Shown here piece after piece: positions 22,284 through 32,298 of a stretch of DNA of 64,000 nt. The number at the start of each line of letters is the position of its first letter. The stretch's first letter is position 1. Both the position numbers and the translations under genes were made by a program. This DNA comes from Bacteroides sp. 214 (GTDB taxonomy: Bacteria > Bacteroidota > Bacteroidia > Bacteroidales > Bacteroidaceae), in assembly GCF_010501015.1 (NCBI RefSeq), contig NZ_QVML01000013.1, positions 68,182-132,181 of the forward strand, given 5' to 3'. The notes below the pieces were generated by a model. It saw only the letters and a list, made by a program, of their open reading frames with translations. It was not told the DNA's origin and did no database searches.

Positions 22284-24413
22284 TTAAGGAGTATACCAGT
22301 CTTTGTTAGTATCGCCGCCACTGTTAACCCAGTTGCTATAGCTTTCTCCATAAGTTTCTGCAATGGACTTATACTCTTCCGGAATCTTAAATCCATTACG
22401 GTCTACACCCAAGAGATGTATAGCAAATGGGAATAGGATATTATCTCCTGTTACATACCATTTTGTTCCTGATGCCCAATTGATAATATTTCCTTCCGCG
22501 TCTTTTTCTACATCAGACCTGTCATAAATAGTTCCAAAAAGAATACCACCATCAGCTTTCATCCATTCGTTTACTGCCGGAATGTAATTGGGCAAGTGTA
22601 CCTGAATGTGTGGAGAACGCGATATATATGGATTGTAGGGCGCGCTAGCATAGGCTGTTGTGTTGAAAGCATTCTGTGTTAGTTCTTCGTCTTTCAATGT
22701 GATAACCACATCGAAGATGTTCGATGTCATGCCGGCAAATTCATTGGCTGTATAGTAATGATCAAATGTAAGGAAGTCTTTTATAGTAGGAGTAACCTCA
22801 ATAACAAATCCTTCTCCAAGAGCAATCGGATTTCTTGGCGCGCTTACTATGTCTTGCGTTACACCATTTACTGTTACACTTTCTACTTTGCTTGGATTAA
22901 TACCCACATGAACACTAAAATAATTATGGTATTGAGCTCCGTTATGTAGAACTGTGTATCTATCTACTATTTTAGAAACGTATGAATCTCCAATAGGTGT
23001 TGGGTCGTCCACACTTTCCGTTTTTTGTTGGTAAGTAATTCTTGAAGCGTACTCAACCACCACGTCGTTCATGTCATAGTCTCCCTTAGCAGGCCAGTTG
23101 TCTTCGAAAGCCAATATACCTTTTTTGTTCTCGTAGGTTTCTATAGTTCCGGGTTCCGGTATTTCAGGGATATCAATGAGTGCTGATGCTGGGTCGGTCA
23201 TAACGTGGAACATCAAGTCGTTAAGGTCTTTTTCCCAACCTGCTTCATTATCTCTGTTCCAGTCTTCAAAACCAAAGCAGTTGAATGGCTCTTCGGGATT
23301 GCTGGGATTGGCATTGAATATAACCGTGTGGTTTCTGTTTTCGGCTGTTGCTTCTGGATTCCATTCAGGAACAGAATAGTAGATGCCTGCACCACTGCTT
23401 ATGCTTTGGGTATTTCTGTTATATCCGTTTGCGCGAATCATCCAGCCTATAGTAGTTCCTTGAGGGAATTCATCGACCCATTGCTGTTTTTCTTCATCGT
23501 AATATTTGAGTTGTACGTATTCTCCGGGTTTCATAGGACCAGCTCCATTCATACCATTATCATTTACTACTTTAGCCAACGGGAATACTACCACCTCTTT
23601 CAATGATTGTTTTTCCAAATCGGTTAAATCTTTCAGCTCTTTATTCCCATTGTACCAGAAGTAACTTAGCGAGTTGTCGTAAGATCCTGCCGAGAATACC
23701 ATGGCTACCCATACTTTGGCAGCTTTTGTCAAAGTGATAGAAGCATCTTTTATGGTTGCTTCTACTGCCGGTACTTTGTCATTAGGGAAAGCAGCGTCTA
23801 TTCTGTTTATAATAGCAGCATCAATCTCTGTAGTCTTTTCCGAGTCAATATAGTTTGGTTTATGACCTGTATTAACATCGGGTGTAATACCAACCGCTCC
23901 GTTGCTGTTTAGGTAGAAATCAACGACTTTGTCAGAAATATTACGTGTAGCAGCATTTCTGGATGCATTAGAAGAGGCGATAGTGGTGAAGTTAGCAACT
24001 CCATTTTGGATCTTCGCATACATTAATTGCGGAACGAAGCTACTTGTAGAGTAAACATACAACTCTGTGATGTATGCCGGAATTGTTCTGATTAATTGAG
24101 AAACTCCTGCCACATTAATACCTGCGGCAATAGGTTCTGCATCAGCACGTAGACTTGCCATTCCATCTTCGCGAATGACACAGGGATTCTCATTGTACAC
24201 AGCGAACTCGGAAACAAATCCCGTAGGTGCCTGATAATTCAAATTCAACTTTACGGTTTGCGCGGTTGAAAAATCAAAAGACATGGGAGTAAGACTTGCT
24301 GTTGGGTCTTTGTAATTCGGATCAAAATAGTTCTTCTCTTCACATGAGGTGATTGAGATTAATAAAACGGTCAGGCAGCAACTTGCGGCTAGGCTAAAAA
24401 ACTTTTTTCTCAT
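22284..24413 (-). CDS. LruC domain-containing lipoprotein
   Basis: This is a 709-residue lipoprotein. The start is taken at MRKKFFSLAASCCLTV, where the signal peptide begins, instead of the in-frame codon ten positions upstream. The lipobox is near ITSC with EEKNYFDPNYKDP after it. The C-terminal LruC domain (about 420-640) contains GILAFEDNWPAKGDYDMNDV, an acidic stretch that looks calcium-binding, and CFGFEDWNRDNEAGWEKDLN. It is a tandem paralogue of the next gene (24620-26755), with the same N-terminal motif and domain order. Such proteins are surface lipoproteins of Bacteroidota of unknown role. Confidence 0.88.
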   Translation of the reverse strand: MRKKFFSLAASCCLTVLLISITSCEEKNYFDPNYKDPTASLTPMSFDFSTAQTVKLNLNYQAPTGFVSEFAVYNENPCVIREDGMASLRADAEPIAAGINVAGVSQLIRTIPAYITELYVYSTSSFVPQLMYAKIQNGVANFTTIASSNASRNAATRNISDKVVDFYLNSNGAVGITPDVNTGHKPNYIDSEKTTEIDAAIINRIDAAFPNDKVPAVEATIKDASITLTKAAKVWVAMVFSAGSYDNSLSYFWYNGNKELKDLTDLEKQSLKEVVVFPLAKVVNDNGMNGAGPMKPGEYVQLKYYDEEKQQWVDEFPQGTTIGWMIRANGYNRNTQSISSGAGIYYSVPEWNPEATAENRNHTVIFNANPSNPEEPFNCFGFEDWNRDNEAGWEKDLNDLMFHVMTDPASALIDIPEIPEPGTIETYENKKGILAFEDNWPAKGDYDMNDVVVEYASRITYQQKTESVDDPTPIGDSYVSKIVDRYTVLHNGAQYHNYFSVHVGINPSKVESVTVNGVTQDIVSAPRNPIALGEGFVIEVTPTIKDFLTFDHYYTANEFAGMTSNIFDVVITLKDEELTQNAFNTTAYASAPYNPYISRSPHIQVHLPNYIPAVNEWMKADGGILFGTIYDRSDVEKDAEGNIINWASGTKWYVTGDNILFPFAIHLLGVDRNGFKIPEEYKSIAETYGESYSNWVNSGGDTNKDWYTP

Positions 24414-24549
24414 AAGGTTTATAATTAAATAATTGTATTTCAAGAAAATAGGTCTGCAAATATATACTTTAATTCTATATTCTGCAATGGGTATTAATTA
24501 AAAATGTGTATTTGTTACTGGTAAGGATGGTGAAATAAGGTAAGGTCGT

Positions 24550-24590
24550 AAAAAGAGTGCCCCAAAAGACGTTTGAGGCACTCTTTTTTA
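24550..24590 (-). terminator. Terminator after the second LruC gene
   Basis: AAAAGAGTGCC pairs with GGCACTCTTTT across a 15-base loop; a T-run follows on the minus strand. Confidence 0.8.
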
Positions 24591-24619
24591 GAGTTTTAAT
24601 CTTAAGGATAAATTAGGAC

Positions 24620-26755
24620 TTAAGGATTATTCCTTAAGTACCAACCCGTACCTGATGTTCCTCCTGAGTTTACCCATTCATCGAATTCAGGATAAACCTT
24701 GTCTATAGGTTCGTATTCTGCAGGTATTTTGAATCCACTATATGTAATGTTAGATAAGTGAATCGCAAATGGAGCTTTATTATTATTGCCTGAAACATAC
24801 CATAATGTTGCATTTCCCCATGCTGTTTCAAAATTGTCTCTATCTACATTTGACCTATCTGCATTAACCGAAAATAGCTGCCAACCATCACTCACGATAT
24901 GTTCATCTATCGCAGGTGGGTAGTTTGGCAAGTGTACTTGTTTGTGGGGCGATGGTGTGATAAACGGATTGTATGGAGCAAATAGCTTGTTGTTATTGAA
25001 CTCTGTTTGCAAGAAGCGTGCGGCAGGATCTTCCGGTATCTTAAACTTCATCTTCAGTGTGAACTGATTTTTTAGCATATTCGTAAGTTCCACATCTGTA
25101 TAATATTTATTGAATGTAAGAATGTCTTTTACATACGATGTCATATCTATTTTGAATCCTGTTTGACCATAGTATAACGGAATTAATTCGCAAGCCGTCT
25201 CAGTGCCATTACCTTGTTTGAGTGTTACACTTTCTATTCTGTTTGGATCTATAGGTACATGCAACTGGAATACATTGTAGAATTGTCCTCCATTGTGTAT
25301 TAGAGTAAATTTGTCTTCTATCTCTTTTACATAGACTTCACTAGTCCAGCCTTGGAATTTACCGTCCAAATTTTCAAACTCACGTTCGTAAGTAATCTTT
25401 GAGTTGTATTGAACAACAACATCATTCATGTCATAGTCTCCTCTGGCAGGCCAGTTGTCTTCGAAAGCTAAGATACCAACTTTTTCTTCGTTTGTTATTT
25501 GAAAACCTGGTTCTGGGAGTATTTCAGGGGGGTCAATTGCATCAATCGGACTTATCTGTACATTAAACATTACGTCATCACAGTCTTTGTCTCCCTTACT
25601 GTTGTTCATGTCTTCAAATCCAAAGCAGATGAAAGGGTCTCCATTTTCGTCTCCAGCATTAAAATAGATGGTGTGCTGTTTAGGTACTGTAGTGCCGTTT
25701 TCTGGATTCCAGTCATTGTATGAGTAATATGTTCCTTCAGTTGGATTACGATTTACTCTTTTATTATCTTCGTTGTAAGCGTTAGAGCGCAGAACAAAAC
25801 CTATTGTTGTGCCTGCGGGGAATTTATCATTGGCTGTAGCGTAATTGTTGCCAGTCATGTATTTAAGTTTCACATATTGCCCTGCTTTCAATTCATTGTT
25901 TTTAGTACCTATTTTAGCTTTGGGAAATGCTAAAATATCAGGAATTTTAGTTTTATCTGCCGTAGCCAACTCCTCTGGTGTTCCAGTATAGAAGAAATAG
26001 CTTAAAGCACTGTTGTAAGAACCATCCGAGTGGATAACCGATACCCAGATTTCAGCCTCTTCGTGTAGATACAATAGTGCGTCTTCGAAATATTGGCTGG
26101 GAGCAGCTTTCTTAGGTTGAAAAGTACTTGTTATACGTTCTAGGTATTTAGCCGGGATAGCCATCGTTTTATCTATATAATTAGGTTTGTGGCTACTGTT
26201 GACATCCGTAGCAGTATTATTGCTTCCTGCAACTGAGCCGGTAGTGGTTAAGTAACGGTCAATTCTGTTATTGCCAATTGTTCTAGTCTCTGTATCACCA
26301 GAATAAGCTACAGATAAATCTACTGCTTGTAGATTAAGATCTTCTCCTCCTACTTCTGCATACATCAGTTGTGGAACAAACTGATTGAGTGAGTACGCCC
26401 ACACTTCTTTTACGTAAGCCGGAATTGTTCTACGTATATCCGAAATCTTAGCTACGTTTATACCAGCAGCAATTGGGGTTACCCCTTCACGTTTTTTCCA
26501 TTGGCCATTTGTTAGCTCCATTGGATTTTCCGAATAAAGTTCAAATTTGTGAGAAAAACCTTCTGGCAAATCTGCAATGTCAAAATTAACTTTAACATCT
26601 TGCGTAGTAGAGAAGTCGAAAGTCATGGGTGTTTCACTCACCGTTGGGTCTTTGTAGTTCGGGTTGAAATAATCTTTCTCCTCACAAGAGGCTGTCATAA
26701 ATAGTAAGGCGGTTAAGAGTCCTACTGTCGATAGATTGAAAATGATTTTCTTCAT
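24620..26755 (-). CDS. LruC domain-containing lipoprotein (paralogue)
   Basis: This is a 711-residue lipoprotein. The signal peptide MKKIIFNLSTVGLLTALLF ends in a lipobox TASC, then EEKDYFNPNYKDPTVSETPM. It parallels the neighbouring 22284-24413 gene along its whole length (CFGFEDMNNSKGDKDCDDV, GILAFEDNWPARGDYDMNDV, APYNPFITPSPHKQVHLPNY). The two lie head to tail 206 bp apart and each has its own terminator. They look like an old tandem duplication. The function is unknown. Confidence 0.88.
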   Translation of the reverse strand: MKKIIFNLSTVGLLTALLFMTASCEEKDYFNPNYKDPTVSETPMTFDFSTTQDVKVNFDIADLPEGFSHKFELYSENPMELTNGQWKKREGVTPIAAGINVAKISDIRRTIPAYVKEVWAYSLNQFVPQLMYAEVGGEDLNLQAVDLSVAYSGDTETRTIGNNRIDRYLTTTGSVAGSNNTATDVNSSHKPNYIDKTMAIPAKYLERITSTFQPKKAAPSQYFEDALLYLHEEAEIWVSVIHSDGSYNSALSYFFYTGTPEELATADKTKIPDILAFPKAKIGTKNNELKAGQYVKLKYMTGNNYATANDKFPAGTTIGFVLRSNAYNEDNKRVNRNPTEGTYYSYNDWNPENGTTVPKQHTIYFNAGDENGDPFICFGFEDMNNSKGDKDCDDVMFNVQISPIDAIDPPEILPEPGFQITNEEKVGILAFEDNWPARGDYDMNDVVVQYNSKITYEREFENLDGKFQGWTSEVYVKEIEDKFTLIHNGGQFYNVFQLHVPIDPNRIESVTLKQGNGTETACELIPLYYGQTGFKIDMTSYVKDILTFNKYYTDVELTNMLKNQFTLKMKFKIPEDPAARFLQTEFNNNKLFAPYNPFITPSPHKQVHLPNYPPAIDEHIVSDGWQLFSVNADRSNVDRDNFETAWGNATLWYVSGNNNKAPFAIHLSNITYSGFKIPAEYEPIDKVYPEFDEWVNSGGTSGTGWYLRNNP

Positions 26756-26918
26756 AATGTAAAAATGTTGGTTTATCTGAACGTTATTTTATGTCAATAA
26801 TGCCGTTAATTTCTGCAAATGTAATGAATTATTTTATTATCCTATATATTAAGGAAGAAAAAAGAACTATTATTTAAGAATAATTTATTATTCTGCATGC
26901 AATTGTTGTGTAATGAGC

Positions 26919-26985
26919 AAAAAAAAGGTCACCCTCACGGGCAACCAATCTTTATTAACCTTAAATCTAATACCATGAAAAACAC
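26919..26985 (-). ncRNA. Candidate small RNA with own promoter and terminator
   Basis: On the minus strand a -7 box TACCTTTG lies at 26997-26990. About 65 bases downstream is a strong hairpin, GGTTGCCC-GTGA-GGGTGACC (GNRA loop), followed by eight T. The transcript between them contains GGTATTAGATTTAAGG and GTGTTTTTCATGG and has no sizeable reading frame. Placement between the LruC gene (starts 26755) and the histidine kinase suggests either a stand-alone small RNA or an early-terminated leader of the LruC gene. Confidence 0.5.
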
Positions 26986-26989
26986 GATG

Positions 26990-26997
26990 CAAAGGTA
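26990..26997 (-). promoter_or_regulatory. Promoter -7 box (TACCTTTG) of the small RNA candidate
   Basis: TACCTTTG is an exact TAnnTTTG match. Upstream at about the right distance is TTTTA, close to the -33 TTTG. Confidence 0.5.
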
Positions 26998-27390
26998 ATG
27001 GGTTTTTATGTTGTAAAACATGTTTTTGATAAAAACTTGTGTTTGTATAACGTTATTTAACAAGAAGGTTTGTTTGCATATTCGTTTTAGACTTGTTTAC
27101 TTAGAATTTTATAAAAGCGTACTTAGTTAATGTAAAAGCGTACTGGTTATTTGCGTGTTTTATAGGCGTTATTTTACTGTTATATTAATAAGGTGTAAGA
27201 ATGCGTTGAATGTATAGCTGGCTGCTTGTTGACTGTCTTTATCTAAAAAATCCGTTTTTGTTTAATGAAAATCCGTTATTGAGGCAAAAATATGGCTTGA
27301 TTTGTTATTTGTAGCTGTTTGTTCAAAGCAATAAAGGATGTGATTTTTGTGCACTGTGGTTCTGATGGTGAAGCCCAGTAAAGAGAAAAG

Positions 27391-27450
27391 AGTTGACGCT
27401 TCAAGTTCATATACTTGACGCGTCAAGTATAAAGAGTTGACGCGTCAAGT
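27391..27450. repeat. Three TTGACGCGTCAA-type palindromes with 22-bp period (family 2)
   Basis: Copies start at 27391 (imperfect: TTGACGCTTCAA), 27413 and 27435, spaced exactly 22 bp. The same palindrome and spacing occur at 3195-3230. Confidence 0.8.
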
Positions 27451-27594
27451 ATTTCGGCTTGATGACTCCAAAAACGAGGTCCATTTTTGGATAGAATGGG
27501 GTTCATGGCTTAATGCTTTGAGCTTCAAAAAAGAATCTCACTAAGTTGGATGTAAGAACTCAGTGTTTTCTATCTCGGTTCTGACTGAGTTTTT

Positions 27595-27632
27595 TAAAAA
27601 AGTCAGTGAGTTCTATACTGAAACTCACTGAC
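27595..27632 (-). terminator. Terminator after the PAS histidine kinase gene
   Basis: GTCAGTGAGTT pairs perfectly with AACTCACTGAC around a nine-base loop, and on the minus strand it is followed by a run of T. It lies 30 bp past the kinase stop codon. Confidence 0.85.
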
Positions 27633-27661
27633 ATATATAGAAGTGTGTGTGGAAAAAGATT

Positions 27662-29245
27662 CTATCCTTGATACGGGTGGTTAAACCAGAAGGTGGAGCC
27701 TTCTTTGATAACCGAGTTAATGCCAATCTCTCCACCAAGGTTCTCGATGAGGCTTTTGCAGATGGCAAGTCCCAGTCCGGCACCTTTGGTGAAACCATCC
27801 AGTTGCACGAAACGGTCGAATACTTGGTCTACTTTGTCGGCGGCAATGCCCATGCCGGTGTCTTTTACCGAGAAATGAATGGTATTATTTCCATTAAGAT
27901 GGTAGCCCACTGTTATGCTGCCTTCGGTCGTAAACTTAATGGCATTATTGATAAAGTTGGTAATAACCTGTGTCAGGCGCTTTTTGTCGCTGTTGATGAA
28001 ATATTCGGATGAGGAAGTTTCATCAAACAGAATGGGCACCTTGGCGTTTGTATTTACGGAGTATGATTTTACAATGCTGTCGCAAAGTTCGTAAGCATTG
28101 ATGCGTTCTATTTCAAAATCGAGTGTTCCTGCCTCTATCTTCGAAAGGTCAAGAATGTCCGAAATGAGTTTTAGTAGCAATTGGTTGTTCTCCTGCACAA
28201 TTTCGTTGTACTCCATACGCTCTTCCATATCATCTGTTATGGCAAGCAAGTCCGAGAAACCAACGATGGCATTAAGCGGTGTGCGTATTTCGTGGCTCAT
28301 GTTTGCAAGGAAAGCTGATTTTAACCGGTCGAGGTTCTCTGCTTTTTCCTTAGCTTCACGTAGTTGTTCTTCGATATTCTTCTGATGGGTAATGTCGAGG
28401 CTGGTTATTACGTGTGCCATCTGTCCGTCTGTCCATTCGAACGCCGCGCTGAATACGCGAAACCATGATTTGTCGAACGGGCGTTGGTAGTCCCACGAAT
28501 ATATCTTCTTGGTAGGATTGCCGTTTTCGTCAACAATGTTGCGTTTGGGGCAGAAGCTACACTCCTCTGTTTTGTCGTTGTAAAGTACCTGCCAGCACTT
28601 CTTGCCGGTGAATTTATCGGCACCTCCATAAGGTTTCGCCATAGATTCGTTGACGTATAGCATATCGTGTGAGTGAAAGGAGTTTACATAAATGTCAACC
28701 CCTTGGTTGTTCATGATGCTTTCCAGCGTTTTTGTAGCACGGATGCCTCGTTCCTTGTACTCGCGGTTTACGATGTCTTTAGAGAAAAGTCCTGTCATCA
28801 TCTGCAAACATTCCATTTCTTCTTCGTTAAGAACTCTGTCGTTGGCAATATCTGCAAACCCTATAAATCCTATAATCTTTCCTTCTATATCTTTGAAATG
28901 GCGGATTACCAGCGAGTTTACATGGTAGAAATCAAGAATATCTAATTCTAACTCAGTGGCTTTTTCTTTTTTGGACCTGTAGAAAGTGTGATTGGTCGTT
29001 TTAGAGTGCTCTTCCGACATATCGGCAATTTCAAAGCTTTCGCGTAGAACGTTATTTTCGTTGCCATAAGATTCTTTGAGGTGGAAGTAGCGAAATCCAT
29101 CTGTTTGATAAATAAATCCTTTACTAAAGTTAAAGAATTCACCGAGTTCCTTCAGGAGTTTTTCAACTTTATCTTGAAAAGGAATATCGTTATTTATTTG
29201 TAGTATAAAGCTTTTAGAAAAAGCATTTAGGTCTTCTGTGCGCAT
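27662..29245 (-). CDS. PAS-domain sensor histidine kinase
   Basis: This is a 527-residue kinase. The start is MRTEDLNAFS at 29245; the upstream in-frame codon is TTG. No membrane segment is seen, so it is likely cytosolic. A GAF-like N-terminal region (to about 170) is followed by a PAS-like region with the cysteine pair of CSFCPKRN, and a linker coiled coil. Then come HisKA (FLANMSHEIRTPLNAIVGFS) and HATPase (NFINNAIKFT, GLGLAICKSLIENLGG). No receiver domain or response regulator lies next to it, so it is an orphan. The cysteines might sense redox or metal, but this is only a guess. Confidence 0.9.
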   Translation of the reverse strand: MRTEDLNAFSKSFILQINNDIPFQDKVEKLLKELGEFFNFSKGFIYQTDGFRYFHLKESYGNENNVLRESFEIADMSEEHSKTTNHTFYRSKKEKATELELDILDFYHVNSLVIRHFKDIEGKIIGFIGFADIANDRVLNEEEMECLQMMTGLFSKDIVNREYKERGIRATKTLESIMNNQGVDIYVNSFHSHDMLYVNESMAKPYGGADKFTGKKCWQVLYNDKTEECSFCPKRNIVDENGNPTKKIYSWDYQRPFDKSWFRVFSAAFEWTDGQMAHVITSLDITHQKNIEEQLREAKEKAENLDRLKSAFLANMSHEIRTPLNAIVGFSDLLAITDDMEERMEYNEIVQENNQLLLKLISDILDLSKIEAGTLDFEIERINAYELCDSIVKSYSVNTNAKVPILFDETSSSEYFINSDKKRLTQVITNFINNAIKFTTEGSITVGYHLNGNNTIHFSVKDTGMGIAADKVDQVFDRFVQLDGFTKGAGLGLAICKSLIENLGGEIGINSVIKEGSTFWFNHPYQG

Positions 29246-29397
29246 TATAGAGCGTGTTTTTGTCTCCAACTGAATAATTACTTACTAGGTATAATCTCCC
29301 TAATGGCTACTTTTGGGTAGTTAGAGAGGGCAAATATAAGAATTTATTTAATAATTAGTTGAAATTAAAGAATAATTTGTATATAGCTACCAATAAA

Positions 29398-29427
29398 TAA
29401 GGTGTAACTCCGCGAGGAATTACACCT
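29398..29427 (-). terminator. Terminator after valS
   Basis: AAGGTGTAA pairs with TTACACCTT around CTCCGCGAGGA, with a short A+T-rich tract after it on the minus strand. It lies 24 bp past the valS stop. Confidence 0.65.
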
Positions 29428-29450
29428 TATTATATATAGTTTTTTTGAGA

Positions 29451-32078
29451 TTACTTCTTTAACGCCGCAATGCTTTCCAATAATGATTTGATGATACTTT
29501 CGGCATCCGCTTGTTTTTTGCGTTCCATTTCTATAACTGCCGCAGGTGCGCTGTTTACAAATTTCTCATTGCTTAGTTTTTTCAACACTCCCTGTAAGAA
29601 ACCTTCTTTGTGTTTTAGTTCGGCTTCCATGCGAGCAATCTCTGCTTCGGCATCGATCATATTGCCAAGAGGTACAGCGAATTCAGTGGTTCCTACCATA
29701 AAGGTGCCCGAAGCTTCGGCTGCCGACTCTACAGTGGTTACTTCCGTTAGGTTGCACATCTTTAGAATAACCGGAGTGAGTGCTGCTACGGCTTCGTTTA
29801 TACCAACAACTTGCAGGCTCAATGCCTCTTTTTGCGCGATGTTTTTCTGTAAACGAATGTTGCGAATGTTGCTAATCACCTCTTTCACTACATCAAAAGA
29901 TTGTATAAACGCTTCGTCTGCTTTGCTGCTTATCGTTAATGGAGAAACCATAATGCTTTCGCCTGCCTTTCTTTCTTGTACTTGTTGCCACAGCTCTTCT
30001 GTGATAAATGGCATAAATGGGTGCAATAATTTCAATAAGTTGTCCATGAAGCCAAGGGTTGTGTTCAACACTTCGCGGCTGATTGGTTGTCCATAAGCGG
30101 GCTTAATCATTTCCAAAAACCACGATGAGAATTCATCCCAGAATAGCTTGTACACAGCCATCAGTGCTTCGCTGATGCGGTATTTGCTAAATAAATCGGC
30201 AACTTCGGCAGCGGTGCGGTTTTGAATAGATTCAAACCAGCGCATGGCCAGTCTACTCGATTCGGGAACTTCTGCTGTGTCGCTTACTTCCCAACCTCTT
30301 ATCAAGCGGAAAGCATTCCATATCTTGTTATTGAAATTGCGTCCCTGTTCGCAAAGCGCTTCGTCGAAAAGGATGTCATTGCCGGCAGGAGCGGCAAGCA
30401 TCATACCCATACGCACGCCATCGGCACCGTATTTCTCTATCAGTTCCAGCGGGTCGGGCGAGTTGCCAAGCGATTTAGACATTTTACGTCCTTGCTTGTC
30501 GCGCACAATTCCAGTGAAGTACACATTCTTGAATGGCATTTCGCCTTCATATTCGTACCCTGCCATAATCATACGGGCTACCCAGAAGAAGATAATGTCT
30601 GGTCCTGTAACCAAATCGCTGGTAGGGTAGTAGTACTTCATCTCTTCATTGTTAGGGTCGAGTATGCCGTTGAATAGCGATATGGGCCATAGCCACGATG
30701 AGAACCAAGTATCCAGACAATCTTCGTCTTGGCGAAGGTCGCCCAGCGTGAGGTTGGCGTTTCCTGTTTTTTCTTTAGCCAGTTGCAATGCTTCTTGTTC
30801 ATCTTTGGCTACCACGTATCCTCCTTCAGGTAAGAACCACGCAGGAATGCGGTGTCCCCACCACAATTGGCGACTGATGCACCAATCCTTAATATTTTCC
30901 AACCAATGGTTGTAGGTGTTTTTGTATTTCGGTGGGTAGAACTTCAACTCATCATTCATTACCGGTTTTAAGGCAATCTCCGCGAGATGTTCCATCTTCA
31001 AGAACCATTGCATGGAGAGTTTGGGCTCAATTACTACGCTGGTACGCTCGGAGTAGCCTACCTTGTTGGTGTAAGCTTCTTCTTTTTCTAATAATCCGGC
31101 AGCCTCCAAATCTTTTACGATTTGTTTGCGAACAGCAAAGCGATCCATGCCAATGTATAATTCTCCGGATTCGCTGATGGTTCCGTTATCATTGAATATG
31201 TCAATAGTTGGCAAGTTGTGTTTCTCGCCCAGCATGTAGTCGTTTATGTCGTGAGCAGGGGTAACCTTGAGGCAGCCTGTTCCGAACTCTACATCTACAT
31301 AATCGTCCTCAATTACCGGTACGGCACGATTTACCAACGGCACGATTACTTTTTTACCTTTGAGGTGCGCGTTCTTCGGGTCGTTGGGGTTGATACACAT
31401 AGCGGTATCTCCCATGATTGTTTCGGGGCGGGTGGTAGCCACAACGGCGTATCCCTCCTCACCTTCAATTTTGTAGCGCAGGTAATAGAGTTTGCCGTGC
31501 TCTTCTTTGTAGATAACTTCTTCGTCAGATACAGCGGTTAGTGCTTGTGGATCCCAGTTCACCATGCGTACACCTCTATATATTAAACCTTTTTTGTACA
31601 AGTCTACAAAAACGTGGAGCACACTTTCGCTGCGTATCTCATCCATGGTAAAGGCGGTACGATCCCAGTCGCACGAAGCACCGAGGGTACGGAGCTGTTT
31701 CAAGATGATGCCACCGTGTTCTTCGGTCCACTCCCAGGCATACTTAAGGAATTCTTCTCGGGTGAGGTCTGTTTTCTTGATACCTTGCGCGGCAAGGCGG
31801 TTTACCACTTTTGCTTCGGTAGCGATAGAGGCATGGTCGGTTCCAGGTACCCAACAGGCGTTTTTGCCTTCCATGCGGGCACGGCGAATAAGTATGTCTT
31901 GAATGGTATTGTTGAGCATGTGTCCCATATGGAGTACTCCGGTGACGTTGGGTGGCGGTATGACGATGGTGTATGCTTCACGTCCATCGGGTTTTGAACT
32001 AAACAATTTGTTGTCCATCCAATACTGGTACCATTTCCCTTCTACGTCGGTAGGGTTGTACTTGCTTGCTAATTCCAT
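29451..32078 (-). CDS. valS: Valyl-tRNA synthetase
   Basis: The 875-residue protein is a class I tRNA synthetase that charges tRNA-Val with valine. The HIGH-type motif is [14 protein letters not shown] (near 42-55) and the KMSKS motif is [10 protein letters not shown] (near 520). The editing domain and the C-terminal anticodon-binding domain with a final coiled coil ([20 protein letters not shown]) are complete. It is a single-gene unit. Confidence 0.97.
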   Translation of the reverse strand: MELASKYNPTDVEGKWYQYWMDNKLFSSKPDGREAYTIVIPPPNVTGVLHMGHMLNNTIQDILIRRARMEGKNACWVPGTDHASIATEAKVVNRLAAQGIKKTDLTREEFLKYAWEWTEEHGGIILKQLRTLGASCDWDRTAFTMDEIRSESVLHVFVDLYKKGLIYRGVRMVNWDPQALTAVSDEEVIYKEEHGKLYYLRYKIEGEEGYAVVATTRPETIMGDTAMCINPNDPKNAHLKGKKVIVPLVNRAVPVIEDDYVDVEFGTGCLKVTPAHDINDYMLGEKHNLPTIDIFNDNGTISESGELYIGMDRFAVRKQIVKDLEAAGLLEKEEAYTNKVGYSERTSVVIEPKLSMQWFLKMEHLAEIALKPVMNDELKFYPPKYKNTYNHWLENIKDWCISRQLWWGHRIPAWFLPEGGYVVAKDEQEALQLAKEKTGNANLTLGDLRQDEDCLDTWFSSWLWPISLFNGILDPNNEEMKYYYPTSDLVTGPDIIFFWVARMIMAGYEYEGEMPFKNVYFTGIVRDKQGRKMSKSLGNSPDPLELIEKYGADGVRMGMMLAAPAGNDILFDEALCEQGRNFNNKIWNAFRLIRGWEVSDTAEVPESSRLAMRWFESIQNRTAAEVADLFSKYRISEALMAVYKLFWDEFSSWFLEMIKPAYGQPISREVLNTTLGFMDNLLKLLHPFMPFITEELWQQVQERKAGESIMVSPLTISSKADEAFIQSFDVVKEVISNIRNIRLQKNIAQKEALSLQVVGINEAVAALTPVILKMCNLTEVTTVESAAEASGTFMVGTTEFAVPLGNMIDAEAEIARMEAELKHKEGFLQGVLKKLSNEKFVNSAPAAVIEMERKKQADAESIIKSLLESIAALKK

Positions 32079-32220
32079 GCTGTATTCACTAATTAATTGA
32101 GTTTAAAGGCACAAAAATACATAAAAATCCATGAGTTGCGCTTATTTAATAAAAATAATAGATTGATGGAATGTCTAAAGTTTACATTCTTGGGTGTTTC
32201 TGTATGTGCGTATAGTAATT

Positions 32221-32268
32221 AAAAAGAGCAAGAAATCTCGTTTTTTATCGAAATCTCTTGCTCTTCTT
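32221..32268 (-). terminator. Terminator after the pectate lyase-like gene
   Basis: AAGAGCAAGAAATCTCG pairs with CGAAATCTCTTGCTCTT (two G-U pairs) around a short loop, and on the minus strand it is followed by TTTTT. Confidence 0.8.
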
Positions 32269-32298
32269 TTCTTAGGTATAAGTCTTATGAGAGATGAA

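Larger units (their letters stand above)
26756..27661. other. 906-bp gene-free stretch with a small RNA candidate, palindromic 22-bp repeat and terminator
   Basis: No protein gene is supported. It holds a minus-strand promoter/terminator pair (26919-26997), three TTGACGCGTCAA-type palindromes at 22-bp spacing (27391-27450) and the terminator of the histidine kinase (27595-27632). The rest (26997-27390) is A+T-rich with no clear signal. Confidence 0.75.

Noticed and set aside
26972..26998. Short leader peptide ATG AAA AAC ACG ATG on the plus strand
   Set aside because: Seven codons, opposite to the promoter/terminator signals; no plus-strand gene follows within 600 bp.
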